A stretch of DNA of 64,000 nt from JACDAE01 sp963744875 (GCA_963744875.1 CAVUVQ010000009.1:186001-250000), one strand, 5' to 3'; shown: positions 49,022 to 58,592, counted from the first letter of the stretch. A program made the numbers and translations. The notes: generated by a model from the sequence alone, not told the origin.

Positions 49022-51196
49022 TTACTTCAAATGAACATCTTTGATATCTGCTTTAAACATGCGCACAACCTCCTGGACAACCGGATCATGCTTTGCCTTT
49101 TTGGCAACGAATTCCAGGCGCGTTGTGACGTTCTCTTTCTTTTCCAGGGACGGGCTATCCTCTGTCCCTGTACTGATACTATTCTCTCTCACAAGAGCAT
49201 TTCTGGCAAGTGCCGATGCCTGGCTATGTATAGGTATTGGCCCAGAAGGGTTGCTCGCTGACAGATTCTCATGCTTTTGCGGAAGTTCTGTTCTACGATT
49301 TTCTGGCATCCCATTTTGTGTAGCGGGACGTTCTAAATGTGCTGAACGTGATGTAGATGCGGGGGGTGCCGAGCTTGCCGCACGATTACTTATCGAAGGT
49401 GGCGCTGGAGGAGGAATTACGGGAGGCAAAATGGTGCCGCCTGCACTTCCCGGTGGTAGTAGACGCAAGCTACATTCCCGTCCCAGTTCGATCTTGAGCG
49501 CCCACTCAACCAATTCCTGGTCCTCCTTCTTTTGCAACCCTGAATAATGAAATGCCGAACTCGCCATAATGACCACCACAGGCAACTCATCGGTTCCCTC
49601 TACACGTACAACACTATATCCATTTGAGTTCAAGAAAGCTGCTACCTTTGCCCCGCCTTTTCTGGTTTTTACACGTCGCTTCACATATTCCCAATGCTCT
49701 TTTACCATTTCCAGTGTTAAGGTTGGCCGTATCTCTTCATCAGGTGCTGGAGCGACAACATCGGGTATGACGAGACGTTCAACAGGAGGCTTCGTCTCAG
49801 CCTGTAGGACTGGAGCCGCCTCCTCTTCTTCATCCATGTAAGATAAATTTTCCCAATCGGGCAACTCTTCCGTATCCTTTTCAACCATTTCTTTTTGTGC
49901 CTCTGAAGCTGGTTTTGCAACGACGGGAGGGGCAGGCGAAATGGGCGGTGTCGTATGTATTGGTGATTGCGGAGTAATGGGTACAGGAGATTGTGCTGCA
50001 AAAGGTGTCGGAGGGTGGGCAGCGGGCAAAGATGTTTGTGGCATTGTCGTCCTGGCCCCGCCAGCGATTTCGTGCGATGTTGTAGCAGATTGACCATTCT
50101 GAGTGCGACGATGCAGGGCAATGGAGTTCAACAGTGCCAGTTCCAGGCCAAGCTGAGGAGTTCCTTGATTTTTCTGGACCAGCTCATTTTGCGCGAAGAT
50201 GCGTGCGCACTCAGTCAGTTCCTCCAGAGCAAACAGATCGGCGGCCTGCTTAATTTCCTTCACTTCCTCTACAGTTCCATCGATGATCGCGGCAATATCG
50301 GCACCCGCTTTGGTGAGCATCATCGCACGCCAGAATTCGGCCACCTGATTATTGACCTGGCGTAGATCAGCACCAGCTTCGACAAGTTCATTGATCAAGT
50401 GCAGGCCACCTGCACTATCCAGTTGTGCTATATGAAAAATAAATTTTTGAATGGCTCGTGGGTCTGCAACGCCGAGCATCGCCTGAACCTGTGGGAGGGT
50501 GACATGCTGTCCGGCGTATGCAATTGCCTGGTCAAGCAGGCTTAATGCATCACGCATTCCACCAGCGGCAGCCCGCGCAATCAAAGCTGCAGCACTCGCC
50601 TCAAGCTCGACCTGCTCCTGCTTCGCAATAAAGTCCAGGTGCTTGACGATCTGCTGGGTCGTGATGCGTTTAAAGTCAAAGCGCTGGCAACGCGAGAGAA
50701 CAGTAGGAAGCATCTTATGAACATCGGTGGTTGCCATTACAAAAATAGCGTGTGGCGGTGGTTCTTCCAGGGTCTTAAGCAAAGCATTAAATGCTTCGGT
50801 TGTGAGCATATGCGCTTCATCGAGAATATAGACCTTGTACTTGCCCGTTGTGGGAGGCATCATCACCTTTTCACGTAGATCACGGATGCTATCGATACCG
50901 CGATTGGAGGCGGCGTCGATCTCGATCACATTAAATGAATTTCCAATTGTGATCTGGCGACATTGTTCGCAGGTATTGCATGGCTCGCCATTTTTAGTAT
51001 TTGGGCAATTGATAGTTTTGGCAAGGAGACGTGCAGTACTGGTTTTGCCGGTACCACGTGGACCTGTAAAGAGGTATGCATGAGCCAATGTGCCTTCATG
51101 CAACGCATTTTTGAGTGTCTGGATGATAGGTTCCTGACCAACCAGATCAGAGAACGTTTGAGAGCGCCATTTGCGATAGAGCGATTGTGAGGCCAT
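49022..51196 (-). CDS. dnaX: DNA polymerase III subunit gamma/tau (DnaX)
   Basis: 724 residues, clamp-loader ATPase. QSLYRKWRSQTFSDLVGQE starts the AAA+ module; Walker A is GPRGTGKTS, four cysteines form a zinc module (CPNTKNGEPCNTCEQC), Walker B is VYILDEAHML and sensor 1 follows. After about residue 370 the sequence is proline-rich and low in complexity, then a C-terminal domain of tau type (LTLEMVKEHWEYVKRR). ATG 51196 is preferred with GGGAG 9 bases upstream. The SRP RNA gene lies directly upstream on the same strand. Confidence 0.96.
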   Translation of the reverse strand: MASQSLYRKWRSQTFSDLVGQEPIIQTLKNALHEGTLAHAYLFTGPRGTGKTSTARLLAKTINCPNTKNGEPCNTCEQCRQITIGNSFNVIEIDAASNRGIDSIRDLREKVMMPPTTGKYKVYILDEAHMLTTEAFNALLKTLEEPPPHAIFVMATTDVHKMLPTVLSRCQRFDFKRITTQQIVKHLDFIAKQEQVELEASAAALIARAAAGGMRDALSLLDQAIAYAGQHVTLPQVQAMLGVADPRAIQKFIFHIAQLDSAGGLHLINELVEAGADLRQVNNQVAEFWRAMMLTKAGADIAAIIDGTVEEVKEIKQAADLFALEELTECARIFAQNELVQKNQGTPQLGLELALLNSIALHRRTQNGQSATTSHEIAGGARTTMPQTSLPAAHPPTPFAAQSPVPITPQSPIHTTPPISPAPPVVAKPASEAQKEMVEKDTEELPDWENLSYMDEEEEAAPVLQAETKPPVERLVIPDVVAPAPDEEIRPTLTLEMVKEHWEYVKRRVKTRKGGAKVAAFLNSNGYSVVRVEGTDELPVVVIMASSAFHYSGLQKKEDQELVEWALKIELGRECSLRLLPPGSAGGTILPPVIPPPAPPSISNRAASSAPPASTSRSAHLERPATQNGMPENRRTELPQKHENLSASNPSGPIPIHSQASALARNALVRENSISTGTEDSPSLEKKENVTTRLEFVAKKAKHDPVVQEVVRMFKADIKDVHLK

Positions 51197-51270
51197 ATGC
51201 AACAACTCCCGCCTATAGTATCTTCAAGACGGGGTACTAACCGACCCCTGGATGATGTAAAAAGACAACA

Positions 51271-51440
51271 AAAAACCGATTTTCGCCCGGCCCTGCCGGT
51301 CAGCGTAATCAGGCGACCCTGCGACACCCAGAGCGGTCCGTTTACCGTTGCTTCCGCAAAGATCTGGCGGGGTTCACAGACATCTGCCGCGCAAGACCCA
51401 ATTACGCCGACCGACAGGGCCGGAAGAAAACCGGCTCTTT
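51271..51440 (-). ncRNA. ffs: Signal recognition particle RNA
   Basis: The minus strand carries GTGAACCCCGCCAG followed, after a 10-base apical stem-loop, by AGCAACGGTAAACG; this is the domain IV core that binds Ffh, with the same internal spacing as other bacterial SRP RNAs (CAGA replaces the usual CAGG). The flanks pair over more than 35 bases, including GGCCCTGTCGGTCGGCGTAA with its complement near 51290-51310, giving the long SRP helix. The 3' end runs into GGTTTTTTG and a later TTTTT as a terminator. Ends are approximate. It maps upstream of dnaX, a common position. Confidence 0.87.
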
Positions 51441-51475
51441 AGATTAGAACATTTATTCCTTCACGGAACAAATTT

Positions 51476-51504
51476 ATTATACTCCTCTTGCCTCCCTCTG
51501 TCAA
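51476..51504 (-). promoter_or_regulatory. Perfect sigma-70 consensus promoter for the SRP RNA
   Basis: On the minus strand TTGACA (51504-51499), a 17-base spacer and TATAAT (51481-51476) match the consensus in all twelve positions. The -35 box overlaps the last codons of mtnP. The start of transcription would be near 51470, about 30 bases before the SRP helix. Confidence 0.85.
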
Positions 51505-52376
51505 GCCAGATACTTGCCAATTAAGAGATTATATTTCGCTTTCGTCTCGGTAGAAATACGCTCGCGATCAGTAATAATAGAGGTTGCCAGAGAGTTAGCA
51601 CAATCACAATCTATATGCGAGCGATCGGCGGGAATCTTGCTGGCGACCTCTTGCAGGATGCGCTGGGCATTGGCAACATTGGCGCTGAGGTTCCCAATAA
51701 CCATCTCGACGGTGACGGGTTCCTCGCTCTCGTGCCAGCTATCATAATCCGTGGCGCAAGCGATAGTTGCATAACAGATCTCGGCCTCACGGGCCAGTTT
51801 CGCTTCTGGCAAGGCCGTCATCCCGATGATATCCATGCCTAGTTTGCGATAGACGCTGGACTCGGCTTTGGTGGAGAAGAGAGGTCCTTCCATACACACA
51901 TAGATACCACCCTCGTGGACTTTCACGCCTGGAAGTTGCTGAGCGGTGTCGAGTAGAAGTTTGCTGAGCGTGGGACAAAAGGGATCTGCAAAGGTGCAGT
52001 GTACAACAATGCCTTGCTCAAAGAAGCTATTGATGCGGCTTTTGGTGCGGTCAAAGAGCTGATCAGGAATAATCAGGTCACGGGGTGCGATGTCTTCGCG
52101 CAGGCTCCCCACGGCGCTGACGGAGATGATCCATTGCACGCCAAGGCTTTTCAAGGCCCAGATATTGGCACGGACAGGAATATCGGTCGGGCTGATACGA
52201 TGACCACGTCCATGACGAGGCAGAAAGGCCATCGACACGTCGGAGACTTTGCCGATGGTAATTACATCGCTCGGATCTCCAAATGGCGTGGAGACATGCA
52301 CCTCTTCGACCTCAGTCATCTGCTCCATACGGTAGAGGCCACTACCGCCGATTACTCCTATGGTTGCCTGTGGCAT
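51501..52376 (-). CDS. mtnP: S-methyl-5'-thioadenosine phosphorylase
   Basis: 291 residues. Cleaves methylthioadenosine to adenine and methylthioribose-1-phosphate in methionine salvage. Motifs: IGVIGGSGLY near the start, FLPRHGRGHRISP for phosphate and base binding, the CMEGPLFSTKAES stretch and TDYDSWHESEEPVT typical of the MTAP branch of purine phosphorylases. ATG 52376 is chosen with AAGGAG 9 bases upstream; the longer frame overlaps repeat-like sequence. Its 3' end contains the -35 box of the SRP RNA promoter. Confidence 0.94.
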   Translation of the reverse strand: MPQATIGVIGGSGLYRMEQMTEVEEVHVSTPFGDPSDVITIGKVSDVSMAFLPRHGRGHRISPTDIPVRANIWALKSLGVQWIISVSAVGSLREDIAPRDLIIPDQLFDRTKSRINSFFEQGIVVHCTFADPFCPTLSKLLLDTAQQLPGVKVHEGGIYVCMEGPLFSTKAESSVYRKLGMDIIGMTALPEAKLAREAEICYATIACATDYDSWHESEEPVTVEMVIGNLSANVANAQRILQEVASKIPADRSHIDCDCANSLATSIITDRERISTETKAKYNLLIGKYLA

Positions 52377-52462
52377 GTGTAAAGACTCCTTGTGAACGTA
52401 TCGAGCGCACGCGTTATTAGGCGTATGGTTCATCGGGCACACGCGTTATTTATTGGGCACGC

Positions 52463-52490
52463 GGGTTTATAAATGGCACCCCTACATTGC
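52463..52490. repeat. Solo arm of the dispersed palindromic element
   Basis: GTTTATAAATGGCACCCCTA at 52464-52483 matches an arm of the GTAGGG family (compare 21881-21897). It lies in the 133-base gap between tyrS and mtnP, where GCGTTATT and GGGCAC short repeats also occur. Confidence 0.5.
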
Positions 52491-52509
52491 GGAATGGGAA
52501 TACGCGCGT

Positions 52510-53748
52510 TTATTGGGCTTTAATTTTGATATAACGCCGCTTGCCTACCTTCAATACTGCTCCGTCTACTGCTGGCAAGAGAAAATTGAAATCGGTGATG
52601 CGCTCCGGTTCGCCTGCTTCGCCTTTCGGGAACCAGGTTACGCCGCCCTCTTTGATAAGCGTACGGGCGCGGTTATTACTCGATTCCAGTTTCGCATCCA
52701 CCAGGACTTCCACGATATTCTTCGGTTCACTCATAGGATAATCGGGAATATCGGTTGGGAGTTGGCGCTGGGAAAACTGGCGAATAAAGGCTTCCTCAGC
52801 TTCCTGGGCGGCTGTAGCATCATGAAACTCGGCGACGATCTCACGCGCCATACGTCGTTTGACATCGCGCGGATTGAGCGTTCCCTCAGCCATTTTACGC
52901 TCAAACTCGTCCAGTTCTGCATCATCGATATCGGTCAGCGCCTCAAAGTAGGTGCGCATCGTTTGGTCTGGCAGCGACATCAGCTTCCCATACATATCGT
53001 TTGCGGGAGCCGTGATTGCAATGTAGTTATCAAGCGACTTGCCCATCTTCTTGACGCCATCCAGGCCTACGATGAGATTGACCGTTAGAATTTGCTGCGG
53101 TGTCTGACCAAAAATGGGCTGAAGTTCGCGCCCGACCAGCAGATTGAAGGTCTGGTCCGTGCCACCGATCTCGACATCAGCGTGCAGGGCGACCGAGTCG
53201 TAGCCTTGCAATAGAGGATACATAAACTCGGACAGGTAGATCTCAGTGCCACCCTTGTAACGCTTTGAGAAATCGTCGCGCTCAAGCATCTGCGCTACCG
53301 TTTTATAGCCTTGCAGCTTGATAGCGTCGGCCAGCGTAAACGTATCGAACCACTCACTCTGTCTGCGCACCTCGGTCTGCTCTTTATCTACTATTCTGAA
53401 GAACTGATCCAGATAGGAGTGGGCATTAGCATTCACCTGCTCAGGGGTCAAGGGTATGCGAGCTTCAACACGACCACTGGGATCGCCCAGGCGAGCCGTC
53501 CAATCACCGATCAAAACGATAACTTTATGTCCCATACGCTGAAACTGGCGCAGTTTACGGAACACGACGGCGTGACCAATCGTCAGATCATAATGCGTTG
53601 GATCAACACCCAGCTTTACGCGTAATGGCTCACCTTTATTGCCCTCAACCAGCAAACGGCGCAGGTCGGCCTCTTTTTCCACCTGTGCAACACCGCGTGT
53701 CAAAAGGTAGTCGATATCTTTAGAGGTTGGTTGTGGTTTTGCGATCAC
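52510..53748 (-). CDS. tyrS: Tyrosyl-tRNA synthetase
   Basis: 412 residues. Class I fold with the HIGH-like TIGH motif (DLTIGHAVVFRKLRQF) near residue 55, GDWTARLGDPSGR and the KMSKS-like KKMGKS near 230. A C-terminal S4 RNA-binding domain (FVDAKLESSNNRARTLIKEGGV-type) ends the protein. It charges tRNA-Tyr. Sequence belongs to the TyrZ-like second bacterial group. GTG at 53748 is the start in frame, with GGGAGA upstream. No T-box leader is visible in the 100 bases upstream. Confidence 0.95.
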   Translation of the reverse strand: MIAKPQPTSKDIDYLLTRGVAQVEKEADLRRLLVEGNKGEPLRVKLGVDPTHYDLTIGHAVVFRKLRQFQRMGHKVIVLIGDWTARLGDPSGRVEARIPLTPEQVNANAHSYLDQFFRIVDKEQTEVRRQSEWFDTFTLADAIKLQGYKTVAQMLERDDFSKRYKGGTEIYLSEFMYPLLQGYDSVALHADVEIGGTDQTFNLLVGRELQPIFGQTPQQILTVNLIVGLDGVKKMGKSLDNYIAITAPANDMYGKLMSLPDQTMRTYFEALTDIDDAELDEFERKMAEGTLNPRDVKRRMAREIVAEFHDATAAQEAEEAFIRQFSQRQLPTDIPDYPMSEPKNIVEVLVDAKLESSNNRARTLIKEGGVTWFPKGEAGEPERITDFNFLLPAVDGAVLKVGKRRYIKIKAQ

Positions 53749-53853
53749 CGCTCATCTTCTCCCAATAGTTTAGAATTTCGAGATTGTTGAGAGGCATTGT
53801 AGCAGAATATAAGATTGTCGTCGAGAGGAGGGTGCGTTCACGATACCCGAATA

Positions 53854-54350
53854 TTATATGGACATCGTGAACGCAACTCCCACCTGGAGCGAGACATCTC
53901 GATGGTCCTTACAGCATTCAAGGATCAAACGGGCTTTACGAGGATTAACCACCCATCGTACTGTAGTATGCTCTGGCTCTACGATGACAACCACGACACG
54001 TTCGTCACCAGGCTGATGATTGGGATAGACATCCTGATTAATATATTTCTTCGCCATCGAATTGATAAATTTGTTATCAGCATCTTCATCGATACGCGCC
54101 ACTTTGCCACGAATCTCAAGATAACGAAAGGGATTTGTGGGATCAACAATCGAAAGGGCAACACGAGGTTCACGTTGCAGATTACGATACTTCTGGCGAT
54201 CTTTGGTCTGGCTAAAGAGGATATGGGTCCCATCCCAACCGAACCACACAGGGATTATTTTGCGGCTCACCCTTTAGGTCCAATAGTGGCGACATGAGCT
54301 AACGCATTTGATTTAAGTAGATCAGTGTACTTTTCTGGAATAACCGACAT
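53854..54350 (-). CDS. PPOX-class F420-dependent oxidoreductase (two frameshifts)
   Basis: About 164 residues after two corrections. It begins MSVIPEKYTDLLKS and ALAHVATIGPKG; removal of one G in GGG at 54270-54272 and one T at 54250 gives GEPQNNPVWFGWDG, exactly the family pattern. Then follow SQTKDRQKYRNLQREPRVALSI and YLEIRGKVARI. Such split-barrel proteins reduce substrates with F420H2. ATG 54350 has GGAGAG 11 bases upstream. Without correction only the 138-residue C-terminal part reads through. Confidence 0.8.
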
Positions 54351-54749
54351 AGAGTTATTTCTCTCCTTTATTGATACCTTCGACAGTAGGTGCTCTCAAA
54401 AAGATGGCTCGCTTCTATCTAGTTCAAGTCAGCGACGAAAGTTTCTCCTACTAGTATAGAGAACCATCTTAGTATACTATATATTTCAACATATCAATAC
54501 GTTCCCGCATCCAGAAAGGCATCGAAATGCGGCCTACATACGATAGGATAATATTATATGCATAGCTATTAATGCATGATAGGTGCGCGATCAAACTTTC
54601 TAACAATTCCTCTTATACTTCGCATATGTTCTTCTAACATAGTAAGAGGTATAGTATCTACAGAAAAAGAAATCACTGATACGAACAAACGAGCGAGATC
54701 TAAAAAGGCCCGTTCGGTCCTTCAAAAAAAGAAAAAAGGAGATTTTACA
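54351..54749 (+). promoter_or_regulatory. Hsp20 upstream region with possible mRNA hairpins
   Basis: The 400-base gap is AT-rich. CCTCTTA (54609-54615) pairs with TAAGAGG (54643-54649), with an inner ATGTT / AACAT. Nearer the gene, TCCTT (54718-54722) can pair with the AAGGA of the ribosome site (54736-54740), a possible temperature-sensitive mask. No CIRCE element was found. Confidence 0.35.
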
Positions 54750-55183
54750 ATGGCAAACCTTACACGTTACAATCCGTTTAACGATGTTGTTTCTCTGCGT
54801 GAGGCCATGGATCGTCTCTTTGAGGATAGCGTCATTTCCCCTCGTGCAAGCCTTGGAGGCCGTGGCATTGGCGCAAATCTGTATGAAACTTCTGAGGGTT
54901 TTACGTTGCAGATACCGATGCCTGGGGTGAATGCAGATGATGTTGAGATCACCGTCCAGCAAGACACATTGAGCCTGAAGTGGCAGACGAAGTTCCAGGC
55001 TCCCGAGGGTGCAACTGTACACTGGAATGGGTTCCAGAGCGGCCAATATCAGCAGGCATTTACCTTACCCGCTCCAATTAATGCTGAAGGTGTTGAGGCT
55101 CATTATAGCGAAGGTATTCTTACCCTATCTTACCAAAAGCTGAGCATGCAAAGGCTCGCACAGTAAAGGTGAACGCACACTAG
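54750..55183 (+). CDS. Small heat shock protein Hsp20 (C-terminal frameshift)
   Basis: About 144 residues when one missing base is restored. The alpha-crystallin domain is clear: PFNDVVSLREAMDRLFEDS at the N-terminus, YETSEGFTLQIPMPGV and a last strand GILTL. As sequenced the end reads SYQKLSMQRLAQ and stops at 55166; adding one T at 55130-55131 gives LSLPKAEHAKARTVKVNAH, the standard tail with stop at 55183. It is a chaperone that holds unfolding proteins. AAGGAG precedes ATG 54750. Confidence 0.88.
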
Positions 55184-55213
55184 ATGTTTCTTTCTCCTCC
55201 TCGTCAACATTGG

Positions 55214-55252
55214 CCGGGTTATCCCAAACTGGGATAACCCGGTACTTTTTTT
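55214..55252 (+). terminator. Rho-independent terminator after Hsp20
   Basis: A 12-base perfect stem CCGGGTTATCCC / GGGATAACCCGG with loop AAACT is followed after three bases by seven Ts. It lies between the Hsp20 gene and a convergent gene. Confidence 0.92.
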
Positions 55253-55266
55253 ATACATTCCTTTAT

Positions 55267-55644
55267 TTATGCAAGTGTGCGTCGAAAAACGGGTTTGACC
55301 GAGCGATCAAGAAAAATGTAGCCAATGGTGATAGCGCTCATAAGAATGCCAAAAATGGGACCGGCAAGGTGTAAATTTCTATATTCTGGTTGCGTTATTA
55401 AGTAGAGTTCGTATGCAATCTCCATAGACTCATAGCAGGCAGTGAACCAGAAGGCCCAGAATTGGACGGTCCACAGACTATAGACAACGACCAGGCCGAG
55501 CAGTCCTCCAATTAATAGAGCAATAAAGTCACGGGAGCCGATGGGAGTTAAGAAAAGCAGGCCAAAACAACTGATGGCTCCCAAAAACTCGAAGCAAGCT
55601 AAAGTTGTGATGCCTGAAGGCCGTTCCCGACGTACTATTTTCAT
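55267..55644 (-). CDS. Small integral membrane protein
   Basis: 125 residues with four hydrophobic helices (CFEFLGAISCFGLLFL, FIALLIGGLLGLVVVYSLW, a third with AFWFTACYESMEIAY, and GPIFGILMSAITIGYIFL) and basic ends. Family not recognised; the GITTLACFEFLGA start recalls DUF2127-type small membrane proteins. GAGAATAG lies upstream of ATG 55644. Convergent with Hsp20. Confidence 0.55.
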   Translation of the reverse strand: MKIVRRERPSGITTLACFEFLGAISCFGLLFLTPIGSRDFIALLIGGLLGLVVVYSLWTVQFWAFWFTACYESMEIAYELYLITQPEYRNLHLAGPIFGILMSAITIGYIFLDRSVKPVFRRTLA

Positions 55645-55883
55645 AATCTATTCTCTTTTCATGCATAAGTTATTTGTTCTCTTCATCCGTAAAAAGCGTG
55701 TGACAGCGAGATTGTACTGGATCATCCACAATGTGTAAACGGATGAGACAGCGAAGAATGGAGAAAAGATATTCCAGATAGCGAAAGTTTCCTAACCAGT
55801 TTGTTTTTCCGCTGCTAATAGAACTATAATAGTATAGATGCTACGCAAAGCTAGCAGTGAATGGAGCAAAGGCTACAAGAATT

Positions 55884-56564
55884 ATGAATGAGACGGAGCA
55901 AGAGCAGGCACGAATGGGTGAAAACAAACCATTCAAGCATGATCCCCATCTAACTGGACAGGTGCCTAAATGGTCGATCTCCCTTGGCATCTTGCTCATT
56001 GGTATCATCTACTTCTTTCTTCCTGGCGAATTGACCTTTGGACCTCCCTGGCTACTGCTCGTCATCGAGATTGTCTTACTCTTGCCGTTGTGGGCATTCT
56101 GGGTGACAGGTCATACCCTTTCCTACAAAACTACTCGCAGCATAAGCTTCCTTCTGCTTAGCGTAGTGACGCTGGCATTGGCCAGTGGCGTTTTTTTCCT
56201 CATCACTCATCTATCGACCTTCACCAGTGGGATCAAACTATTCCGTACAGCGGCATTGCTCTGGCTGTTTAATGTGCTGGTATTTGCGCTCTGGTATTGG
56301 GATACTGATGGCGGAGGGCCACGTAGGCGGCATGAAGCGAATCATAAGGCCAGGGACTTGATGTTTCCTCAGCAGGCGAATGGTGCAAGTTGGGCACCTG
56401 ATTTCTTTGATTACCTCTTTGTAGCCTTCACGACGGCAACGGCGTTCAGTCCAACGGATACCCTCCCACTTACACGATTAGCAAAAACATTGATGATGAT
56501 TGAGGGGATTATCTCGTTGTTGATTGTGGCGATTCTTATTAGTCGGGTGGCGAATATCTTTTAA
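55884..56564 (+). CDS. Membrane protein with potassium-channel-like pore region
   Basis: 226 residues. A polar N-terminus of 30 residues precedes about five helices; the C-terminal part DFFDYLFVAFTTATAFSPTDTLPLTRLAKTLMM resembles the pore helix and filter zone of two-helix ion channels (TTATAFSPTD in place of the classical TVGYG). Similar proteins are often labelled DUF1345 or hypothetical. Channel function is possible but the filter is not canonical. AAAGG lies upstream of ATG 55884. Confidence 0.6.
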   Translation: MNETEQEQARMGENKPFKHDPHLTGQVPKWSISLGILLIGIIYFFLPGELTFGPPWLLLVIEIVLLLPLWAFWVTGHTLSYKTTRSISFLLLSVVTLALASGVFFLITHLSTFTSGIKLFRTAALLWLFNVLVFALWYWDTDGGGPRRRHEANHKARDLMFPQQANGASWAPDFFDYLFVAFTTATAFSPTDTLPLTRLAKTLMMIEGIISLLIVAILISRVANIF

Positions 56565-56578
56565 ACTCAATATAAAAC

Positions 56579-58204
56579 CTAGATACGTTCCAACCATTTA
56601 TCCTCAATAGTCTGAGCGACCACACAGGCGTAGATGGCACCCTGGATGCCAGTGCGACGATACTTCTCGCGACAACCGGAGAGAACGAGCAATGCCGTGT
56701 CGCGCAAATTCTGGCGTTTGCTGTGAACAGACATGCGGAGTAGACATTCTGCTGCGATGGCGTTCTCGGTAAGCGGTTGTTCGCGCAGAGATAAGCGACC
56801 AGGGGCGTCAGCATCTGCCGGATAGTCATAGAAGAGACCTGTCTGTTTATCGAGCAGCTCCTGACACGCGTAATGCATTAAAGCAATAGCCATCTCCAGG
56901 TAGGACTTGCGCCCGTGGAGTTCGTAAGCATCAAGCAAGGCACGCGTCAACCAGACCTGATCAGCCAGTTGTCCTGGTAAGGCTGGCTGTCCATCAACGG
57001 CAAAGTGATATACGCTACCAGTACGATGCATCATATGTTCACGCAAGTAGTCCAGGGCACGCAACGCCATCGTTTCAAGCGAAGGATAGTTGAGTAAACG
57101 TGCGGCCAACAAATAGGAAGAGATCATACGAGCATTCCAGGCGGTGTAGATCGTTTTATCAACATGAGGCGCTTCACGCGAAGCACGCGAGTAGGGACCG
57201 GGTTCATAATATTCTTCATCCGCGCTTTGACTGCCACTAAAAATGCCCACATCTTGCTGCCAGAGCGTCGCATTGATATAAAGGATCAAGCGTTTCGCGA
57301 GATCACGCCATTGCTGATCCTGCGTCTGCTGGCATGTCAGCGTGAGAAGGCGCAGCAGGGCGGCATTCTCTTCAAGCATCTTCTCCGTGTGGGGCGCACT
57401 CCAATCGCTTGCCGCCGAATAGCGGAAAAAGCCGCCAGCCTCTTTATCCCACAGACCACCATCGCGCATCTGTTCCAGAGAGTAAGATACCATCGCAAGT
57501 GCATCCGACTCACCTTGACGGGCAAGCATTAAGAGTAGCTCAAATGCCTCCGGATGAGGAAATTTCAGGTGAGGATGAATTGTGAAACCGCCGTAGTCGG
57601 CATCGTAGAGATCTCTGAGCACCAGACCAGCTTGAGCGGGGAGATCTTCCAATGCAGAGCGTTCCTCCTGCAATAATGGACGCAGGTGGGCACCGAAGAG
57701 GGTCTGCGTCAACTTGCGGGTGAAACGCTGATCCTGTAACTCACGCACCTGTTGTGCAATTTCTGAGCGATGTTCACTATAATAGCGACGGATGTGTCCT
57801 AAATAGTACAGCATTTGTTTAGGAGGAACGTATACACCTCCCCAGAGGATCTCGCCTTCAGAAGAGAGGAGGACAATACTGGGCCAGCCATTTTGATTAT
57901 AGCGTTGATTCACATCGGGTCGCAGGTCGCTGTCTACGCGTATCGGAATATAATCATTATTGACAATTGTTATAATACTTGGTTCAGAAAGAGTTGTTTC
58001 ATCCATAATATGACACCACTGGCACCAGAGTGAAGAGATCACGAGAAAAATGGGCTTATCTAAACGGATAGCTTCTTCAAATGCAGCATTTCCCCACGGT
58101 TGCCAATGAATTTTAGCAGCTTGATTGGGGCGTGGTGAAAAACGGAAGAGTTCGGGTAGAGGAGCCGAAGACCACGAATCATTGGGGACCACCTTGCCAC
58201 TCAT
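56579..58204 (-). CDS. Thioredoxin-domain protein, YyaL/DUF255 family
   Basis: 541 residues. The N-terminal DUF255 thioredoxin-like part carries LWCQWCHIMDETTL with the CxxC motif at about residues 60-63 and GWPSIVLLSSEGE; the remaining 400 residues form an alpha/alpha-barrel of the glycosidase-like or N-acyl-glucosamine epimerase type. Members (YyaL, SPATA20) are widespread but their activity is unknown. The protein is shorter than usual (about 650-700), since the distal part is trimmed. AAAGGAGG lies upstream of ATG 58204. Confidence 0.85.
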   Translation of the reverse strand: MSGKVVPNDSWSSAPLPELFRFSPRPNQAAKIHWQPWGNAAFEEAIRLDKPIFLVISSLWCQWCHIMDETTLSEPSIITIVNNDYIPIRVDSDLRPDVNQRYNQNGWPSIVLLSSEGEILWGGVYVPPKQMLYYLGHIRRYYSEHRSEIAQQVRELQDQRFTRKLTQTLFGAHLRPLLQEERSALEDLPAQAGLVLRDLYDADYGGFTIHPHLKFPHPEAFELLLMLARQGESDALAMVSYSLEQMRDGGLWDKEAGGFFRYSAASDWSAPHTEKMLEENAALLRLLTLTCQQTQDQQWRDLAKRLILYINATLWQQDVGIFSGSQSADEEYYEPGPYSRASREAPHVDKTIYTAWNARMISSYLLAARLLNYPSLETMALRALDYLREHMMHRTGSVYHFAVDGQPALPGQLADQVWLTRALLDAYELHGRKSYLEMAIALMHYACQELLDKQTGLFYDYPADADAPGRLSLREQPLTENAIAAECLLRMSVHSKRQNLRDTALLVLSGCREKYRRTGIQGAIYACVVAQTIEDKWLERI

Positions 58205-58592
58205 GCTGGACCCTCCTTTACGTTACGAGATCTCTCACAGCTAAAATGTGTCTTTTCCGTAAGTATACCATAAAAATGAACGGAATATGGATAGAAAATA
58301 CACACTTTCGGGATGTATCTCAAAATCACGAGAAAAGCAGGAGAGGGTACTTGAAAGGACTAGAGGAAAATAGAGGGATGAATTCTTGCAATGTTGTAAT
58401 ACCTTTTAAGTAATGAAGGAAACTATAGATTTTTCTTATGGTTTATGCTATCCTGTTAGAGCGATATGTCATCCACCGTAGAAATGTAGAGCTTCGGAAA
58501 TGCTAGAGATGGCATGACGAAGACGAGCGATGGAAAAAGTCTTTAAAGAAGAAAATTGGACAGTATTAGTTACGAAAGAAGAGGTTTGGCCT
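58205..58592 (+). other. infC leader region
   Basis: A 388-base gap between divergent genes. An ATG at 58530 is in frame with infC but has a poor ribosome site. AGAGG lies 8 bases before an ATT at 58593. No clear promoter or regulatory RNA fold could be assigned by eye. Confidence 0.4.

Noticed and set aside
51197..51442. Protein-coding gene in the region upstream of dnaX
   Set aside because: The sequence is fully explained by the SRP RNA, its long helix and terminator.
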